Source: VRUE01 sp963702175
GTDB lineage: Bacteria > Actinomycetota > Thermoleophilia > Solirubrobacterales > 70-9
Direction of reading: 5' to 3'
Assembly (NCBI GenBank): GCA_963702175.1
Contig: OY969721.1
Coordinates: 930,001-994,000, forward strand
DNA: 64,000 nt
This document shows positions 17,689 to 26,256 of the stretch, one piece after another (position 1 is the first letter of the stretch; the number at the start of each line of letters is the position of its first letter). The notes under the pieces were generated by a model that saw only the letters and a list, made by a program, of their open reading frames with translations, was not told the DNA's origin and ran no database searches. The translations under genes and the position numbers were made by a program.

Positions 17689-17706
17689 ATACACCTCATG
17701 GTGTAT
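17689..17706. promoter_or_regulatory. Probable VapBC operator
   Basis: atacacc (17689-17695) and ggtgtat (17700-17706) form a 7-base inverted repeat with a 4-base spacer, 20 bases before the vapB start. Next to it caccagaata occurs twice in tandem (17672-17681 and 17683-17692, offset 11). Such sites usually bind the VapB dimer for autoregulation. Confidence 0.5.
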
Positions 17707-17757
17707 GAAGGGTGAAAGCCTCGGGAACGGCTCTGTTGTGGGATGCAGCCGCGACGC

Positions 17758-19098
17758 TCATGCGACCAGACGGACTTCGAAGCTAGGCACGGGGAGGACG
17801 CCGGCACCGTCCAAAAAAGCGAGGATGCGACTGACGTATGCCTGGGTCTCGGGGTAGTCGGGAACGCAGTCGCAGGCTTCAACCGGTGTCGGGCCGGCGT
17901 TGTAGGCGGCGAGGGCGAGGGACGGGTCGCCAAACTGCCGCAGCAGGTCGGACATGAGGTGGGCCTGGGCATCGATCGCTTCGATCGGGTCATAGGGATC
18001 GCGCAGGCCGTAAGCAGCCGCCGTGGACGGCATGAACTGGGCGATGCCCTGAGCGCCAGCCGGGGAACCCGCATTGGGATCGAAGTTCGACTCGGCCATC
18101 AGCTGGCCGGCGAGCAGAGTGGCGGAGACGTTCCAGCGGGTCGCGGCGCGCAACAGCGGCGCCCGGTACTGAGCCGGGACGAAGGATGGAAGGCCGCCAG
18201 AGCCTGAGAGCGCACCGTCTCCCCCACCACCCGTCACGACGGAGTTGCCTGCGGCCGAGCAGGGCGCCGGCCCCAAAGAAAACCCGTAGTGCCAAGCCTC
18301 CCAGGAGTAGCGCTGGACGAAGCCGAAGCGGCTGGCGTTGGCGGCGAGCCAGCCGTAGGCCGTTTCGGGGCCGAGGTCGAGCTCGGTGGCGCAACGGTGC
18401 AACGACTGGCCTGGCGGCGCGACCCAGCGCGGATCGGGGTGGGCGGCGAAGAGCGCCGCCTGCTCGGTGTCGGAGCGGAAGCCGGAGTTGACGACGAGCG
18501 TGAAGCCGTCGGACGCTGCCGCTGCCGCCATCCGATCGAAGGCAGCACCGACGTCCGGCCTCATCCCCTCCCCGCCGCGGTAGACCAGCGGCCCGCTGTA
18601 GCCGCCGCCGCTCGCCATCTCCGGCATCACCCCGGATCCTGAGGCCGTGGCCGGCGCGGTGGCTTCGGCGACCGCCGAAGCCTCGACCTCGGTGCGACCG
18701 TCACCGACTTCCAAGTTGGCGACAATCTCGACACGAGCCCGCACCGGAGCGAAGGAGGAACTATCGGGAAAGTCAACCCGCAGCCGCGCGGGGGCGACCC
18801 CGTTTTCCTCCGCCGCCTGCCTCGCGGCGCCGCGTGCTCGCCACAGGTAGACGGCCTTCGGCAGGTGACGCGGGTTCGGCAGGCCGTTGGGAAAGGCTGG
18901 CGGGGCGAGCAGGCGCGGCAGGTCGTCGCGCATCGAGCGGGCGGCCGAGATTGCGGCCAGGTCTGCCGCCCGCTGCACCCGTCCCTTGCCGGTCACCGCG
19001 CCGGCGATCGCTACCAGCGCCAGTGCTCCGGCGAGCAGAACGAAGACGCCGCCCAGGACCAGCAGCAGCGCCTGCCCCTCCTCCCTCTTCGCGCCCAT
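17758..19098 (-). CDS. Fusion: TadG-like pilin N-terminus, VanY D,D-peptidase, SLT transglycosylase
   Basis: A 446-aa protein with three parts. Residues 1-55 (MGAKREEGQALLLVLGGVFV and the following helix, then QRAADLAAISAAR) match TadE/TadG pseudopilin N-termini. Residues of about 175-290 match VanY-type D-Ala-D-Ala peptidases, with SGFRSDTEQ, SLHRCATELDLG and WEAWHYGF carrying the zinc and catalytic residues. Residues of about 330-430 are a lytic transglycosylase with the catalytic Glu in MAESNFDPNAGSPAGAQGIAQFM and AYNAGPTPV. ATG 19098 is chosen because Tad-like proteins start just before EEGQA. It should cut both stems and glycans of peptidoglycan from a membrane anchor. Confidence 0.85.
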   Translation of the reverse strand: MGAKREEGQALLLVLGGVFVLLAGALALVAIAGAVTGKGRVQRAADLAAISAARSMRDDLPRLLAPPAFPNGLPNPRHLPKAVYLWRARGAARQAAEENGVAPARLRVDFPDSSSFAPVRARVEIVANLEVGDGRTEVEASAVAEATAPATASGSGVMPEMASGGGYSGPLVYRGGEGMRPDVGAAFDRMAAAAASDGFTLVVNSGFRSDTEQAALFAAHPDPRWVAPPGQSLHRCATELDLGPETAYGWLAANASRFGFVQRYSWEAWHYGFSLGPAPCSAAGNSVVTGGGGDGALSGSGGLPSFVPAQYRAPLLRAATRWNVSATLLAGQLMAESNFDPNAGSPAGAQGIAQFMPSTAAAYGLRDPYDPIEAIDAQAHLMSDLLRQFGDPSLALAAYNAGPTPVEACDCVPDYPETQAYVSRILAFLDGAGVLPVPSFEVRLVA

Positions 19099-19173
19099 GT
19101 CAGCACCCTGCCGCGCCTGAACGCACCCGTGGCGCGTCCAATCGGCCAACTCTGTGACGGCTCGCGGGCTAAA

Positions 19174-19283
19174 GGCCTATCCCGGTAGGGGTGGAGCGTC
19201 TTGTACTTTTTCGGCCGATCCGACCTCGGACAGCAGCAGCCGCTCTCCGAAAAAGTTAAGCGGAACCCCTGCCGGGATAGGCC
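19174..19283. repeat. Palindromic repeat family B, copy 1
   Basis: A 110-base element. Outer arms of 19 bases (19174-19192 and 19265-19283) pair with one G-T. Inner arms actttttcgg (19205-19214) and ccgaaaaagt (19247-19256) are perfect. It lies between the SDR stop and the TadG-VanY gene and overlaps the SDR stop. Copies at 37674-37779 and 48691-48802. Confidence 0.85.
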
Positions 19284-20284
19284 TAACGTGCGCGAACCGC
19301 CGCGACCGTCTCGCGCAGCGTCCCGCGAGCATCGTGGTGCGGCATCCAGTGCAGCTCGGCCCTTGCCTTCGTCGTATCCATCAGGACGGGGCGGCGGACC
19401 GCCTCGATCCAAGCCGCCTCGTCAGGCAGGAACGGCATTAGGGCCACCGCCTCGGCGGCGGCACCGACCGCAAACTGTGAGGCGGGGACCGGCACCGCGT
19501 GCCAGCCGAGCTCGTGGGCGAGGTCGGAGATCGTCAACTGCCCCGGCCCCGCCAGGTTGTAGACGCCGGGGTCGCCGTGCCCGAGGACGGCGGCGCAGAG
19601 CGCCGTAGCGACGTCATCATGGTGGACGAGCTGGAAGGGCACGCCGGGGTCCGGCAGAACAGGACGCAGCTCCGGTACCTTGCCGAGCGCCCAGCGCAGC
19701 GGGCCGGGGATGCGCTGCCCCATAGCCAGCAGGGGGATCACGTCGAGCAGCATCGTCGCCTGCGGGCCAGCGACGATGCAGGGGCGGAAGACGTAGACGT
19801 CGGTGGCGGAGCCGTCGAGCGCCTCCGCCAGCTCCTCCTCCACCGCGGCCTTGTGTGCTGAGTAGGGGTGACGCGCGGTCCCCTTCACCGACTCGTCCTC
19901 ACTGAGCAGCTCGGGCATGCCGCGGCGGAAGCCGTAGGCGGCGACCGACGAGGTGTAGATAAGGCGCTTGGCACCGGCGGCAGCGGTGGCCTCGAAGACG
20001 TTGCGTGAGCCGCGCAGGTTGATCTCGCGGCTCTCGCCGCCGCCGGCGACGATCACGAAGGCGAGGTGGACGACCACATCGGCCCCGTCCACCAGGTCCT
20101 CGACCGCCTCGCGATCGAGCACGTCACCGCGCCGGTACTCGGTCTTCTCCCAGCCCTGCCCGGCGAGGTCGAAGGGGCGCCGGGCCATCCCGATCACCCG
20201 GTCCACTTCCGGCAGCCGCTCGAGCGCCGAGATGAAGGCCTTGCCGATCTCCCCGGTGGGGCCGGTGACTGCGACGGTCAGCAC
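19283..20284 (-). CDS. NAD(P)-dependent epimerase/dehydratase (extended SDR)
   Basis: A 333-aa protein with the nucleotide motif VTGPTGEIG (7-15), the NAD-site Asp in GDVLD, HLAFV, and the catalytic Ser in YTSSVAAYG with YSAHK as the Tyr-x-x-x-Lys pair. These act on nucleotide sugars or similar substrates; the C-terminal part gives no clear substrate clue. It starts 13 bases after the TadZ-like gene, so it may be cotranscribed with the tad genes. Confidence 0.85.
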   Translation of the reverse strand: MLTVAVTGPTGEIGKAFISALERLPEVDRVIGMARRPFDLAGQGWEKTEYRRGDVLDREAVEDLVDGADVVVHLAFVIVAGGGESREINLRGSRNVFEATAAAGAKRLIYTSSVAAYGFRRGMPELLSEDESVKGTARHPYSAHKAAVEEELAEALDGSATDVYVFRPCIVAGPQATMLLDVIPLLAMGQRIPGPLRWALGKVPELRPVLPDPGVPFQLVHHDDVATALCAAVLGHGDPGVYNLAGPGQLTISDLAHELGWHAVPVPASQFAVGAAAEAVALMPFLPDEAAWIEAVRRPVLMDTTKARAELHWMPHHDARGTLRETVAAVRAR

Positions 20285-20297
20285 ACGACGATCTCTA

Positions 20298-20912
20298 TCA
20301 AGTCCTCGAGTCCGCGGAGGTCCTTGGCATTACAGATGCAGAAAGGCGCTCGACCTGCTGAAGCGGGAGACCACCCGGCGCGGTGGCCGGCAGCACGCCG
20401 AATAGCGCTCTACGCGCTGGAACCCAGGCCAGCGGTCGCTTGAGGACCGCTACGTGAAGGCCCCGTTCAAGCAGGTCACGCACAGCTAGCCCGGTGAGGG
20501 CGCGGTCGCTTGCGAGATCCGCCCGTAGCAACGCGCCCGTCGCCTCAATGCGAGGCTCGGCCAGCGTCGGCTGCAACAGCGCCGGCGGCAGGTGGACGAC
20601 CGCGATGGACTCGCGGACGAGCGGCAGCGCCGCCGGCAGTCGCTCTAGTCCTTCCTCGTCGGGAGGAAGCGTCAGGTGGCAGGTCTGACCGCGCGAGGCA
20701 GCGCGCGTCTCCGGTATGTGGACGGCAAGCCGCTCCTCGAGCTCGCGTGCTCCCGTCGATGCGACCAGGGTGGGCCGTGGCGGGCGCCCACCGACGTCGA
20801 CCAGGAGGCCCGGCCGGTCCGGCTCCGAGCCGGCGCAGGCGAGTGCCGCCGCAGCCGCCTTCGACCCGCTCGCCTCCCCGACCCAGGTGACAAGAACCAC
20901 CGTCCCGTTCAC
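20298..20912 (-). CDS. TadZ/CpaE-like P-loop-fold protein with degenerate nucleotide site (tentative)
   Basis: A 204-aa protein. The GTG at 20912 overlaps the TadE-like stop by four bases (GTGA) and gives MNGTVVLVTWVGEASGSKAAAAALA, then GLLVDVGG. This pattern of strand, Gly-rich loop ending GSKA, helix and a second strand ending in Asp resembles MinD/TadZ-type ATPases, but the loop lacks a proper Gly-Lys-Ser/Thr. The C-terminal half has no clear motif. Because it follows two TadE-like genes I infer a pilus-localisation role. It could be an unrelated protein. Confidence 0.45.
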   Translation of the reverse strand: MNGTVVLVTWVGEASGSKAAAAALACAGSEPDRPGLLVDVGGRPPRPTLVASTGARELEERLAVHIPETRAASRGQTCHLTLPPDEEGLERLPAALPLVRESIAVVHLPPALLQPTLAEPRIEATGALLRADLASDRALTGLAVRDLLERGLHVAVLKRPLAWVPARRALFGVLPATAPGGLPLQQVERLSASVMPRTSADSRT

Positions 20913-21250
20913 CGCGCTGGCCTCGCAAAAGCTGAGCTGGAGACCGTGAGTCGATCGGCGAGAGCCGGGATCGGCGACGGCGGTCGCACACGAACCGTGA
21001 CCCGTCCGCCACTGACCGAGAGACCAATCTCGTCCTCTGTCCATCCCGGCAACGCCGCAAGAACAGCGTCTTTCGCAGGCTCGCCCGATGCCAGTGCCAG
21101 CGCCCCCGCCTCGGCGGCGCCGTCGGCCAGGGTCAACGCATACCCAGCAGCGAGCAGTTGCAGCGCGATCAAGCCGGCGAGCAGCAGCGCCGGCAAGCCC
21201 GCGATCAGCTCGACGGTGGACTGGCCAGATGACGTGCCTGGCCTGCGCAT
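20909..21250 (-). CDS. TadE-like minor pilin 2
   Basis: A 113-aa protein starting MRRPGTSSGQSTVELIAGLPALLLAGLIALQLLAAG: a short leader, then the Glu5-type pilin motif and one long membrane helix. The C-terminal part has little Cys and several beta-prone segments. ATG 21250 is preferred; the longer frame covers palindromic repeat D. Tad minor pilins help assemble Flp-type pili; no TadA/B/C motor genes are in the window. Confidence 0.75.
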   Translation of the reverse strand: MRRPGTSSGQSTVELIAGLPALLLAGLIALQLLAAGYALTLADGAAEAGALALASGEPAKDAVLAALPGWTEDEIGLSVSGGRVTVRVRPPSPIPALADRLTVSSSAFARPAR

Positions 21251-21329
21251 ATCGGCGTCCTCGGTCGCTCGCGTGCAGAGCACGCCACACTCCCTGCGTC
21301 CTTGATCTGCTTGACCAGGCACGTCATCT
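21227..21329. repeat. Palindromic repeat family D, copy 2
   Basis: Perfect 15-base arms (21227-21241 and 21315-21329) enclose cggcgtcctcggtcg (21253-21267), a small hairpin gcgtgc-aga-gcacgc, and ctccctgcgtccttg (21290-21304). The two flanks match the copy near 10.1-10.4 kb. It spans the end of one TadE-like gene and the start of the next. Confidence 0.7.
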
Positions 21330-21680
21330 CCCACTTGAATCGAGCCCGGTCTCAGCTCCGACCGTTACTTGGGGCAGCGCCGGCAGCAGACGCGGGACCA
21401 GCACACGTACCGTGACTGCGCCCTCATCGCCAACCTCCGCCCCGGAGCGCAGCGGCGGCGGCAGCGCCCGCCGCGCCGCCGCCGCCGCGTCCCTACCGAC
21501 GAGTGCGGCGCGCGCCCCCGCCCGCGCCGCGACTCCCGCCGACCACAGGGCTTGCCCGGCGAGCGCCAGCTGTGCCGCCACCAGGACCGCCAGCAACAGG
21601 AAGGGAACAACCGCGATCAGCTCGACCGAGGCGGTCCCCTCCTCCCTGTGGCCTGCGCTGCTGGCGATCCGTGGCGGCAC
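21324..21680 (-). CDS. TadE-like minor pilin 1
   Basis: A 118-aa protein. EEGTASVELIAVVPFLLLAVLVAAQLALAG is the pilin N-terminal motif followed by a membrane helix. The rest is Ala/Arg-rich with VTVRVLVPRLLP. GTG 21680 is the only start codon near the motif. Together with the next two genes it forms a small tad-like group. Confidence 0.75.
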   Translation of the reverse strand: MPPRIASSAGHREEGTASVELIAVVPFLLLAVLVAAQLALAGQALWSAGVAARAGARAALVGRDAAAAARRALPPPLRSGAEVGDEGAVTVRVLVPRLLPALPQVTVGAETGLDSSGR

Positions 21681-21754
21681 TCCATGAACGTCGCAGCCGC
21701 CGGCGCACGCGTGGTGCGCTCAAACGAACAATTCAGTCACGACTCTGTGCGAAC

Positions 21755-22105
21755 TCAGTAAGTGTTGGCCTCGACCCAGATGCGCCAGATCGCTGCGATC
21801 GAGGCGCCGAGCAGCATCAGCCAGGCCAGGGTGCCGAGCCCAGTCGCGAAGAGCTCGTCGGAGCCGGCGATCAGCAGCGCGATCATCCCCAGCGCCCCGT
21901 AGAGGATCGCCCGCCGCCCGTCGCTCAGCGTCGCCAGCGTCAGCTGGTTCTGGCGGCTCAGTACGTAAACGGTCCAGGCGATCGCGGTCAGGAAAGCCAT
22001 CGTGATCGCGGTCAGCAAGGCGTCGGCGGCGTTGCCCCCGCCGGGGACGAAGGCGACGACCAGCGCCAGGGCCATGACTATCGCGACGTTGCGCAGCGTG
22101 CGCAC
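21755..22105 (-). CDS. Small membrane protein, four predicted helices
   Basis: A 116-aa protein with four hydrophobic stretches (about 7-23, 29-49, 67-85, 90-110). No family recognised. It starts 24 bases after the small protein downstream of pit, so it may be the tail of the phosphate operon, or the head of the tad group 75 bases further on. Confidence 0.6.
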   Translation of the reverse strand: MRTLRNVAIVMALALVVAFVPGGGNAADALLTAITMAFLTAIAWTVYVLSRQNQLTLATLSDGRRAILYGALGMIALLIAGSDELFATGLGTLAWLMLLGASIAAIWRIWVEANTY

Positions 22106-22129
22106 AGCGGGGATTGTACGAGGGCGCCG

Positions 22130-22366
22130 CTAGTTGCCGGTCATCACGACGAGGCCGACGGCAACAGCGCCGAGGGTCGCCGCCAGCGCGACCACGCCGA
22201 CGACCGCAGCCGCCGCGGCGGCGGTAGGCCGTTCGCTGCGGCTGAGCTCGATGAAGCGAGCCGCCCCCCAGATCGCCACCGAAAAGATGACCGTGACGCC
22301 GATGCCCGCGATCACAGATGCGGCCACTGTCTGCAGCAGCTCGCTGGTCTCGACCACGACGGCCAT
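22130..22366 (-). CDS. Small two-helix membrane protein after pit
   Basis: A 78-aa protein, start ATG 22366, only two bases after the pit stop. It has helices at about 12-37 and 50-76 (AAAAAVVGVVALAATLGAVAVG). It is probably translated by coupling with pit and could be an accessory subunit. No family recognised. Confidence 0.6.
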   Translation of the reverse strand: MAVVVETSELLQTVAASVIAGIGVTVIFSVAIWGAARFIELSRSERPTAAAAAAVVGVVALAATLGAVAVGLVVMTGN

Positions 22367-22368
22367 CT

Positions 22369-23466
22369 TCAGCTCGCCGGGACCGGCGATCCCTGCTGCG
22401 AGCGACGGGCGAACAGCATCGCGCTGGCGGCCAGCGCGGCGATGCTGACGATCACCGGCCCAACCGCGCCGCTGCCGAAGATCTCGGTCACTGCGTATGT
22501 GACGCCCCCGATCGCCGCTGCCGCCGGCAGGGTCAGCAGCCAGGCCACCATGATGTTCCCGGCGACCCCCCAGCGCACCGCCGAGAGCCGCTTGCCCGCG
22601 CCGGCCCCCATCACGCCGCCGTTGATCACATGGGTGGTCGAGAGCGGGAAGCCGAAGTGGGTGGAGGAGAGGATGACCGCGGCCCCGGCCCCCTGGGCCG
22701 AGAACCCCTGGGCGGGGTCCATCTTGATGATCCGCGTACCGGTGGTGCGGATGATCCGCCAGCCGCCGCTGTAGGTGCCGAGCGCGATCGCGGTCGCCGC
22801 TGAGACGATCACCCAGAAGGGCGGGTCTGCATCCGCCCCGAGGCTGCCGTTGGCGATCAGCGCCAGGGTGATCACCCCCATCGTCTTCTGGGCGTCGTTG
22901 GTGCCGTGGGCAAGGGCCAGCAGGCCGCCGGAGACGAGCTGCCCGTAGCGAAAGCCGCGGGTCACCGTGCCCGGCCGCTGCCGGCCGACGATCCGATAGA
23001 CGATGCCGATCGCGATGCCGGCGACCGTGAAGGCGAGCAGCGGCGCGACGATCGCCGGGATCAGCACCTTGCCGATCACCCCGTCGGCGAGCACCGCGTC
23101 GAAGCCGGCCGCGACCACGGCCGAGCCGACGACGCCGCCGATCAGCGCGTGCGAGGAGCTGGAAGGCAGAGCGAACCACCAGGTGATCAGGTTCCAGGCG
23201 ATCGCCCCGATCAGCCCGGCGAAGACGACGGTCGGCGTGATCACGCCGGCGTCGACGACGTCGTTGGCGACAGTCGCCGCAACCGAGATCGAGATGAAGG
23301 CACCGGCAAAGTTGAGCAGCGACGCGATCGTGATCGCCGTCCGTGGCTTGGCTGCGCGCGTCGAGATCGAGGTGGCGACCACGTTGGCGGTGTCGTGGAA
23401 GCCGTTGGTGAAGTCGAAGGCGAGCGCCGTCACGACGACGATCACCATGATCACGTCAGAACTCAT
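22369..23466 (-). CDS. pit: Low-affinity inorganic phosphate transporter, PiT family
   Basis: A 365-aa membrane protein. The two PiT signatures are FDFTNGFHDTANVVATSIST near the N-terminus and ALAHGTNDAQKTMGVI in the middle, and STHFGFPLSTTHV is also typical. It takes up phosphate with protons or as a metal-phosphate complex. The DUF47 partner gene ends ten bases upstream. Confidence 0.94.
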   Translation of the reverse strand: MSSDVIMVIVVVTALAFDFTNGFHDTANVVATSISTRAAKPRTAITIASLLNFAGAFISISVAATVANDVVDAGVITPTVVFAGLIGAIAWNLITWWFALPSSSSHALIGGVVGSAVVAAGFDAVLADGVIGKVLIPAIVAPLLAFTVAGIAIGIVYRIVGRQRPGTVTRGFRYGQLVSGGLLALAHGTNDAQKTMGVITLALIANGSLGADADPPFWVIVSAATAIALGTYSGGWRIIRTTGTRIIKMDPAQGFSAQGAGAAVILSSTHFGFPLSTTHVINGGVMGAGAGKRLSAVRWGVAGNIMVAWLLTLPAAAAIGGVTYAVTEIFGSGAVGPVIVSIAALAASAMLFARRSQQGSPVPAS

Positions 23467-23476
23467 TGCGTGAGCC

Positions 23477-24097
23477 TCACGAGTTCTTGATGACGATGCC
23501 CTCGAGAATTTGAGCGGCGGTCTCGGTGGCGTCGATCGCGTTCTCCAGCACGGCGAAGATGTCCTTCCAGCGGATCACGACCATCGGGTCGATCCCGTTG
23601 GAGAAGAGCGAGGCGACGGCGTCACGGGAGATCCTGTCCCCTTCGTTCTCGAGCCGGTGGATCTCGATCCAGTATTTCTCCAGGCCCTTGAAGTTCCGCA
23701 GGAACCCCAGCGCCTCGGCCAGCTGCTCACAGGAGGCGACTAGCACTTTGGTCAGTGCCCCGGCCTGCTCCATCGGGGCCTCGATCTTGTAGAGGCCGAG
23801 GAAGTCGGCGGCCTCCTCAGTGTAGTCGACGATGTCGTCCATCTGGGTCGCCAGGCCGTAGATGTCCTCGCGGTCGATCGGGGTGACGAACGTCGAGTTC
23901 AGCCGCTGGATGATGTCGTGCGTGATCCGGTCACCCTCCTGCTCGGCCTTGAGGATGTCCCGCCCGAGGCCGCCCGCATCGGGCCAAGAGCCCATCATCT
24001 CGTCGAGCAGGCGGGCTGCGTGAAGGGCGTTCTGACCGGCCTCTACGAACAGCTCGAAGAAGGCGCTGTCGCGTGGCAGGAGGGAGAGCCGAGGCAC
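23477..24097 (-). CDS. DUF47/PhoU-like Pit accessory protein
   Basis: A 206-aa all-helical protein. EAGQNALHAARLLDEMM, AEQEGDRITHDIIQRLN and RLENEGDRISRDAVASLF are the paired metal-binding E-x-x-x-D helices of this family. DUF47 proteins are usually encoded next to pit and are thought to control it. GTG start, 37 bases after ppk. Confidence 0.9.
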   Translation of the reverse strand: MPRLSLLPRDSAFFELFVEAGQNALHAARLLDEMMGSWPDAGGLGRDILKAEQEGDRITHDIIQRLNSTFVTPIDREDIYGLATQMDDIVDYTEEAADFLGLYKIEAPMEQAGALTKVLVASCEQLAEALGFLRNFKGLEKYWIEIHRLENEGDRISRDAVASLFSNGIDPMVVIRWKDIFAVLENAIDATETAAQILEGIVIKNS

Positions 24098-24134
24098 AGA
24101 CGCATCCTATTGCTCGCCCCCGGCGCCTTGAGGC

Positions 24135-26243
24135 TCACCCAGCGGCGGCGGCGAGCTGCTCGGCAGCGCGGGCGGCGTGGCGTTCGCGGAGCTCCCGCTG
24201 GACGTCGTGCCGCTCCCCTTCCACCGCCTGCAGCCTGGCCCAGGCCCCGTTCGCGTCGAGCTCCCAAGCATTGGCGTTCTCGGCAAAGCAGCGCTCGAGC
24301 ACGTCGAGCAGTTCGACCTTGGGCGCCTCGTCCTCGACCGGCGTCACCAGCTCGACCCGGCTGTCCAGGTTGCGCGGCATCAGGTCGGCAGACCCGATCA
24401 GGACGCGGGTCTCCGCGCCGCGCTGGAAGGAGTAGACGCGTGAGTGCTCGAGGAAGCGGCCGACGATCGAAACGACGCGGATGTTCTCCGAGACGTCGGC
24501 GACGCCGGGTCGCAGGCAGCAGATCCCGCGCACGTTGAGGTCTACGCGCACGCCCGCCTGCGAGGCCTCGTAGAGAGCCCTGATGCAAGCCGCGTCGACG
24601 AGCGAGTTCATCTTCATCGCAATCCGTGCCTCCTCGCCGGCGCGGCGCGCCTCCACCGTCTCCTCGATCTCGGCCAGGATGCGGTCGCGCATCGTCGTCG
24701 GCGAGACCAGCACCTTGCGGTACTCGGCCGGGCGTCCGTAGCCGGTGAGGAAGTTGAACATCTCGGCAACGTCGGCGCCGATCTCAGGATCGGCGGTGAA
24801 GAGGCCGAAGTCGGTGTAGAGGCGAGCGGTGTTCGGGTGGTAGTTGCCGGTGCCGATGTGGACGTACTCGCGCACCCGCTCGCCCTCGCGGCGGACGACG
24901 AGGATCGCCTTGACGTGGGTCTTCAGGCCGGGAATGCCGTAGACGACGTGCACGCCGGCCTCCTCCAGTGACTTCGCCCAGTGGATGTTCGCCTCCTCGT
25001 CGAAGCGGGCCTTCAGCTCGACCATGCAGACCGCCTGCTTGCCGCGTTCGGAAGCCCGGATCAGCGCCGGCACCAGCGGCGAGTCGTCGCTGGTCCGGTA
25101 GACCGTGTGCTTGATCGCCAGCACGTCGGGGTCGGCCACGGCCTGCTCGACGAAGCGCTCAACCGAGGTCGCGAAGGAGTCGTAAGGATGGTGGACGAGG
25201 ATGTCACCCTGGCGGATCGCCGCGAAGATGTCGACCGGCTCGTCGTCCTCACCCTGGAGGCGGGGCTGGGTGACCGGCGTCCAGGGCGAGTAGCGCAGCT
25301 CGGTGTGGCCGGGGAGGTCAGCCACGGCGGTTAGGTCTACGAGGTCGATCAGGCCGTCGACGTCATAGACCTCGCGGTCCTCCAGCCGCAGCGCCTCGAT
25401 CAACTGGATGCGCAGCTTGGGGTTCATCCCCGCCGCCACCTCCAGACGCACCACCTCGCCGAAGCGGCGACGGCGGATCTCGTCCTGCACCGCCCGGACC
25501 AGGTCGTCGGCCTCGTCGGAGACGGTGAAGTCGGTGTCGCGGGTCACCCTGAAGTAGCCGTAATCGACGACCTCGGTGCCGGGGAAGAGCGCGTCGAGGT
25601 TGGCCGCGATCGCCTCCTCCAGCGGGACGAAGGACTTGCCCCCCTCACCCACTGGGAGGAAGCGACCGAGCAGCTCCTTCGGCACCTTGACGCGGGCGAT
25701 GATCTCGTTGCCGCTCTCCGGGTCGCGCAGTAGTACGCCGAGACTGAGCGAGAGGTTGGAGATGTAGGGGAAGGGGCGGCCAAGGCCGACCACCAGCGGC
25801 GTCAGGGTCGGGAAGACCTGCTCGTGAAAGCGGCTGTCGATCTCGCGGCGCTCGGCCTCGCTGGCGGAGTCGAGCGAGACGATCCGGATCCCGTGCTCCT
25901 CCAGGGCGGGTCGCAGCTCGCCCTCGAAACAGGCGTGGAGACGGCTGTCGAGCTCCAGCACCCGCGCCTGGATCGCGTCGATTTGCTCGCCGGGTCCGAG
26001 CCCGTCAGGTCCGCGCGCATCGATTCCCGCGTCGAGCTGGTCGAAGAGGCCGGCGACCCGGACCATGAAGAACTCGTCGAGATTGGAGGCGTAGATCGAG
26101 CAGAACCGCACCCGCTCCAGCAGCGGCACCTCGGCCTCCTCGGCAAGTTCCAGCACCCGCTGGTTGAAGTCGAGCCAGGACAGCTCTCGGTTGAAATAAA
26201 GGGCTGGATCGTCGATCCGGCCATCGTACTGTGGCGCCTGCAA
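24135..26243 (-). CDS. ppk: Polyphosphate kinase 1
   Basis: A 702-aa enzyme that makes polyphosphate from ATP reversibly. The N-domain shows YFNRELSWLDFNQRVLE. The catalytic core has KARFDEEANI, YGIPGLKTHVKA with the phosphorylated His and HIGTGNYHPNTA. The C-domain has SRVYSFQRG and SADLMPRNLD. The start is a TTG at 26243, 13 bases after the PHP-GT stop; no better start precedes the conserved region. It sits in the putative Pho-controlled operon PHP-GT-ppk-DUF47-pit. Confidence 0.96.
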   Translation of the reverse strand: MQAPQYDGRIDDPALYFNRELSWLDFNQRVLELAEEAEVPLLERVRFCSIYASNLDEFFMVRVAGLFDQLDAGIDARGPDGLGPGEQIDAIQARVLELDSRLHACFEGELRPALEEHGIRIVSLDSASEAERREIDSRFHEQVFPTLTPLVVGLGRPFPYISNLSLSLGVLLRDPESGNEIIARVKVPKELLGRFLPVGEGGKSFVPLEEAIAANLDALFPGTEVVDYGYFRVTRDTDFTVSDEADDLVRAVQDEIRRRRFGEVVRLEVAAGMNPKLRIQLIEALRLEDREVYDVDGLIDLVDLTAVADLPGHTELRYSPWTPVTQPRLQGEDDEPVDIFAAIRQGDILVHHPYDSFATSVERFVEQAVADPDVLAIKHTVYRTSDDSPLVPALIRASERGKQAVCMVELKARFDEEANIHWAKSLEEAGVHVVYGIPGLKTHVKAILVVRREGERVREYVHIGTGNYHPNTARLYTDFGLFTADPEIGADVAEMFNFLTGYGRPAEYRKVLVSPTTMRDRILAEIEETVEARRAGEEARIAMKMNSLVDAACIRALYEASQAGVRVDLNVRGICCLRPGVADVSENIRVVSIVGRFLEHSRVYSFQRGAETRVLIGSADLMPRNLDSRVELVTPVEDEAPKVELLDVLERCFAENANAWELDANGAWARLQAVEGERHDVQRELRERHAARAAEQLAAAAG

Positions 26244-26256
26244 CGCCCAGGCCCGC

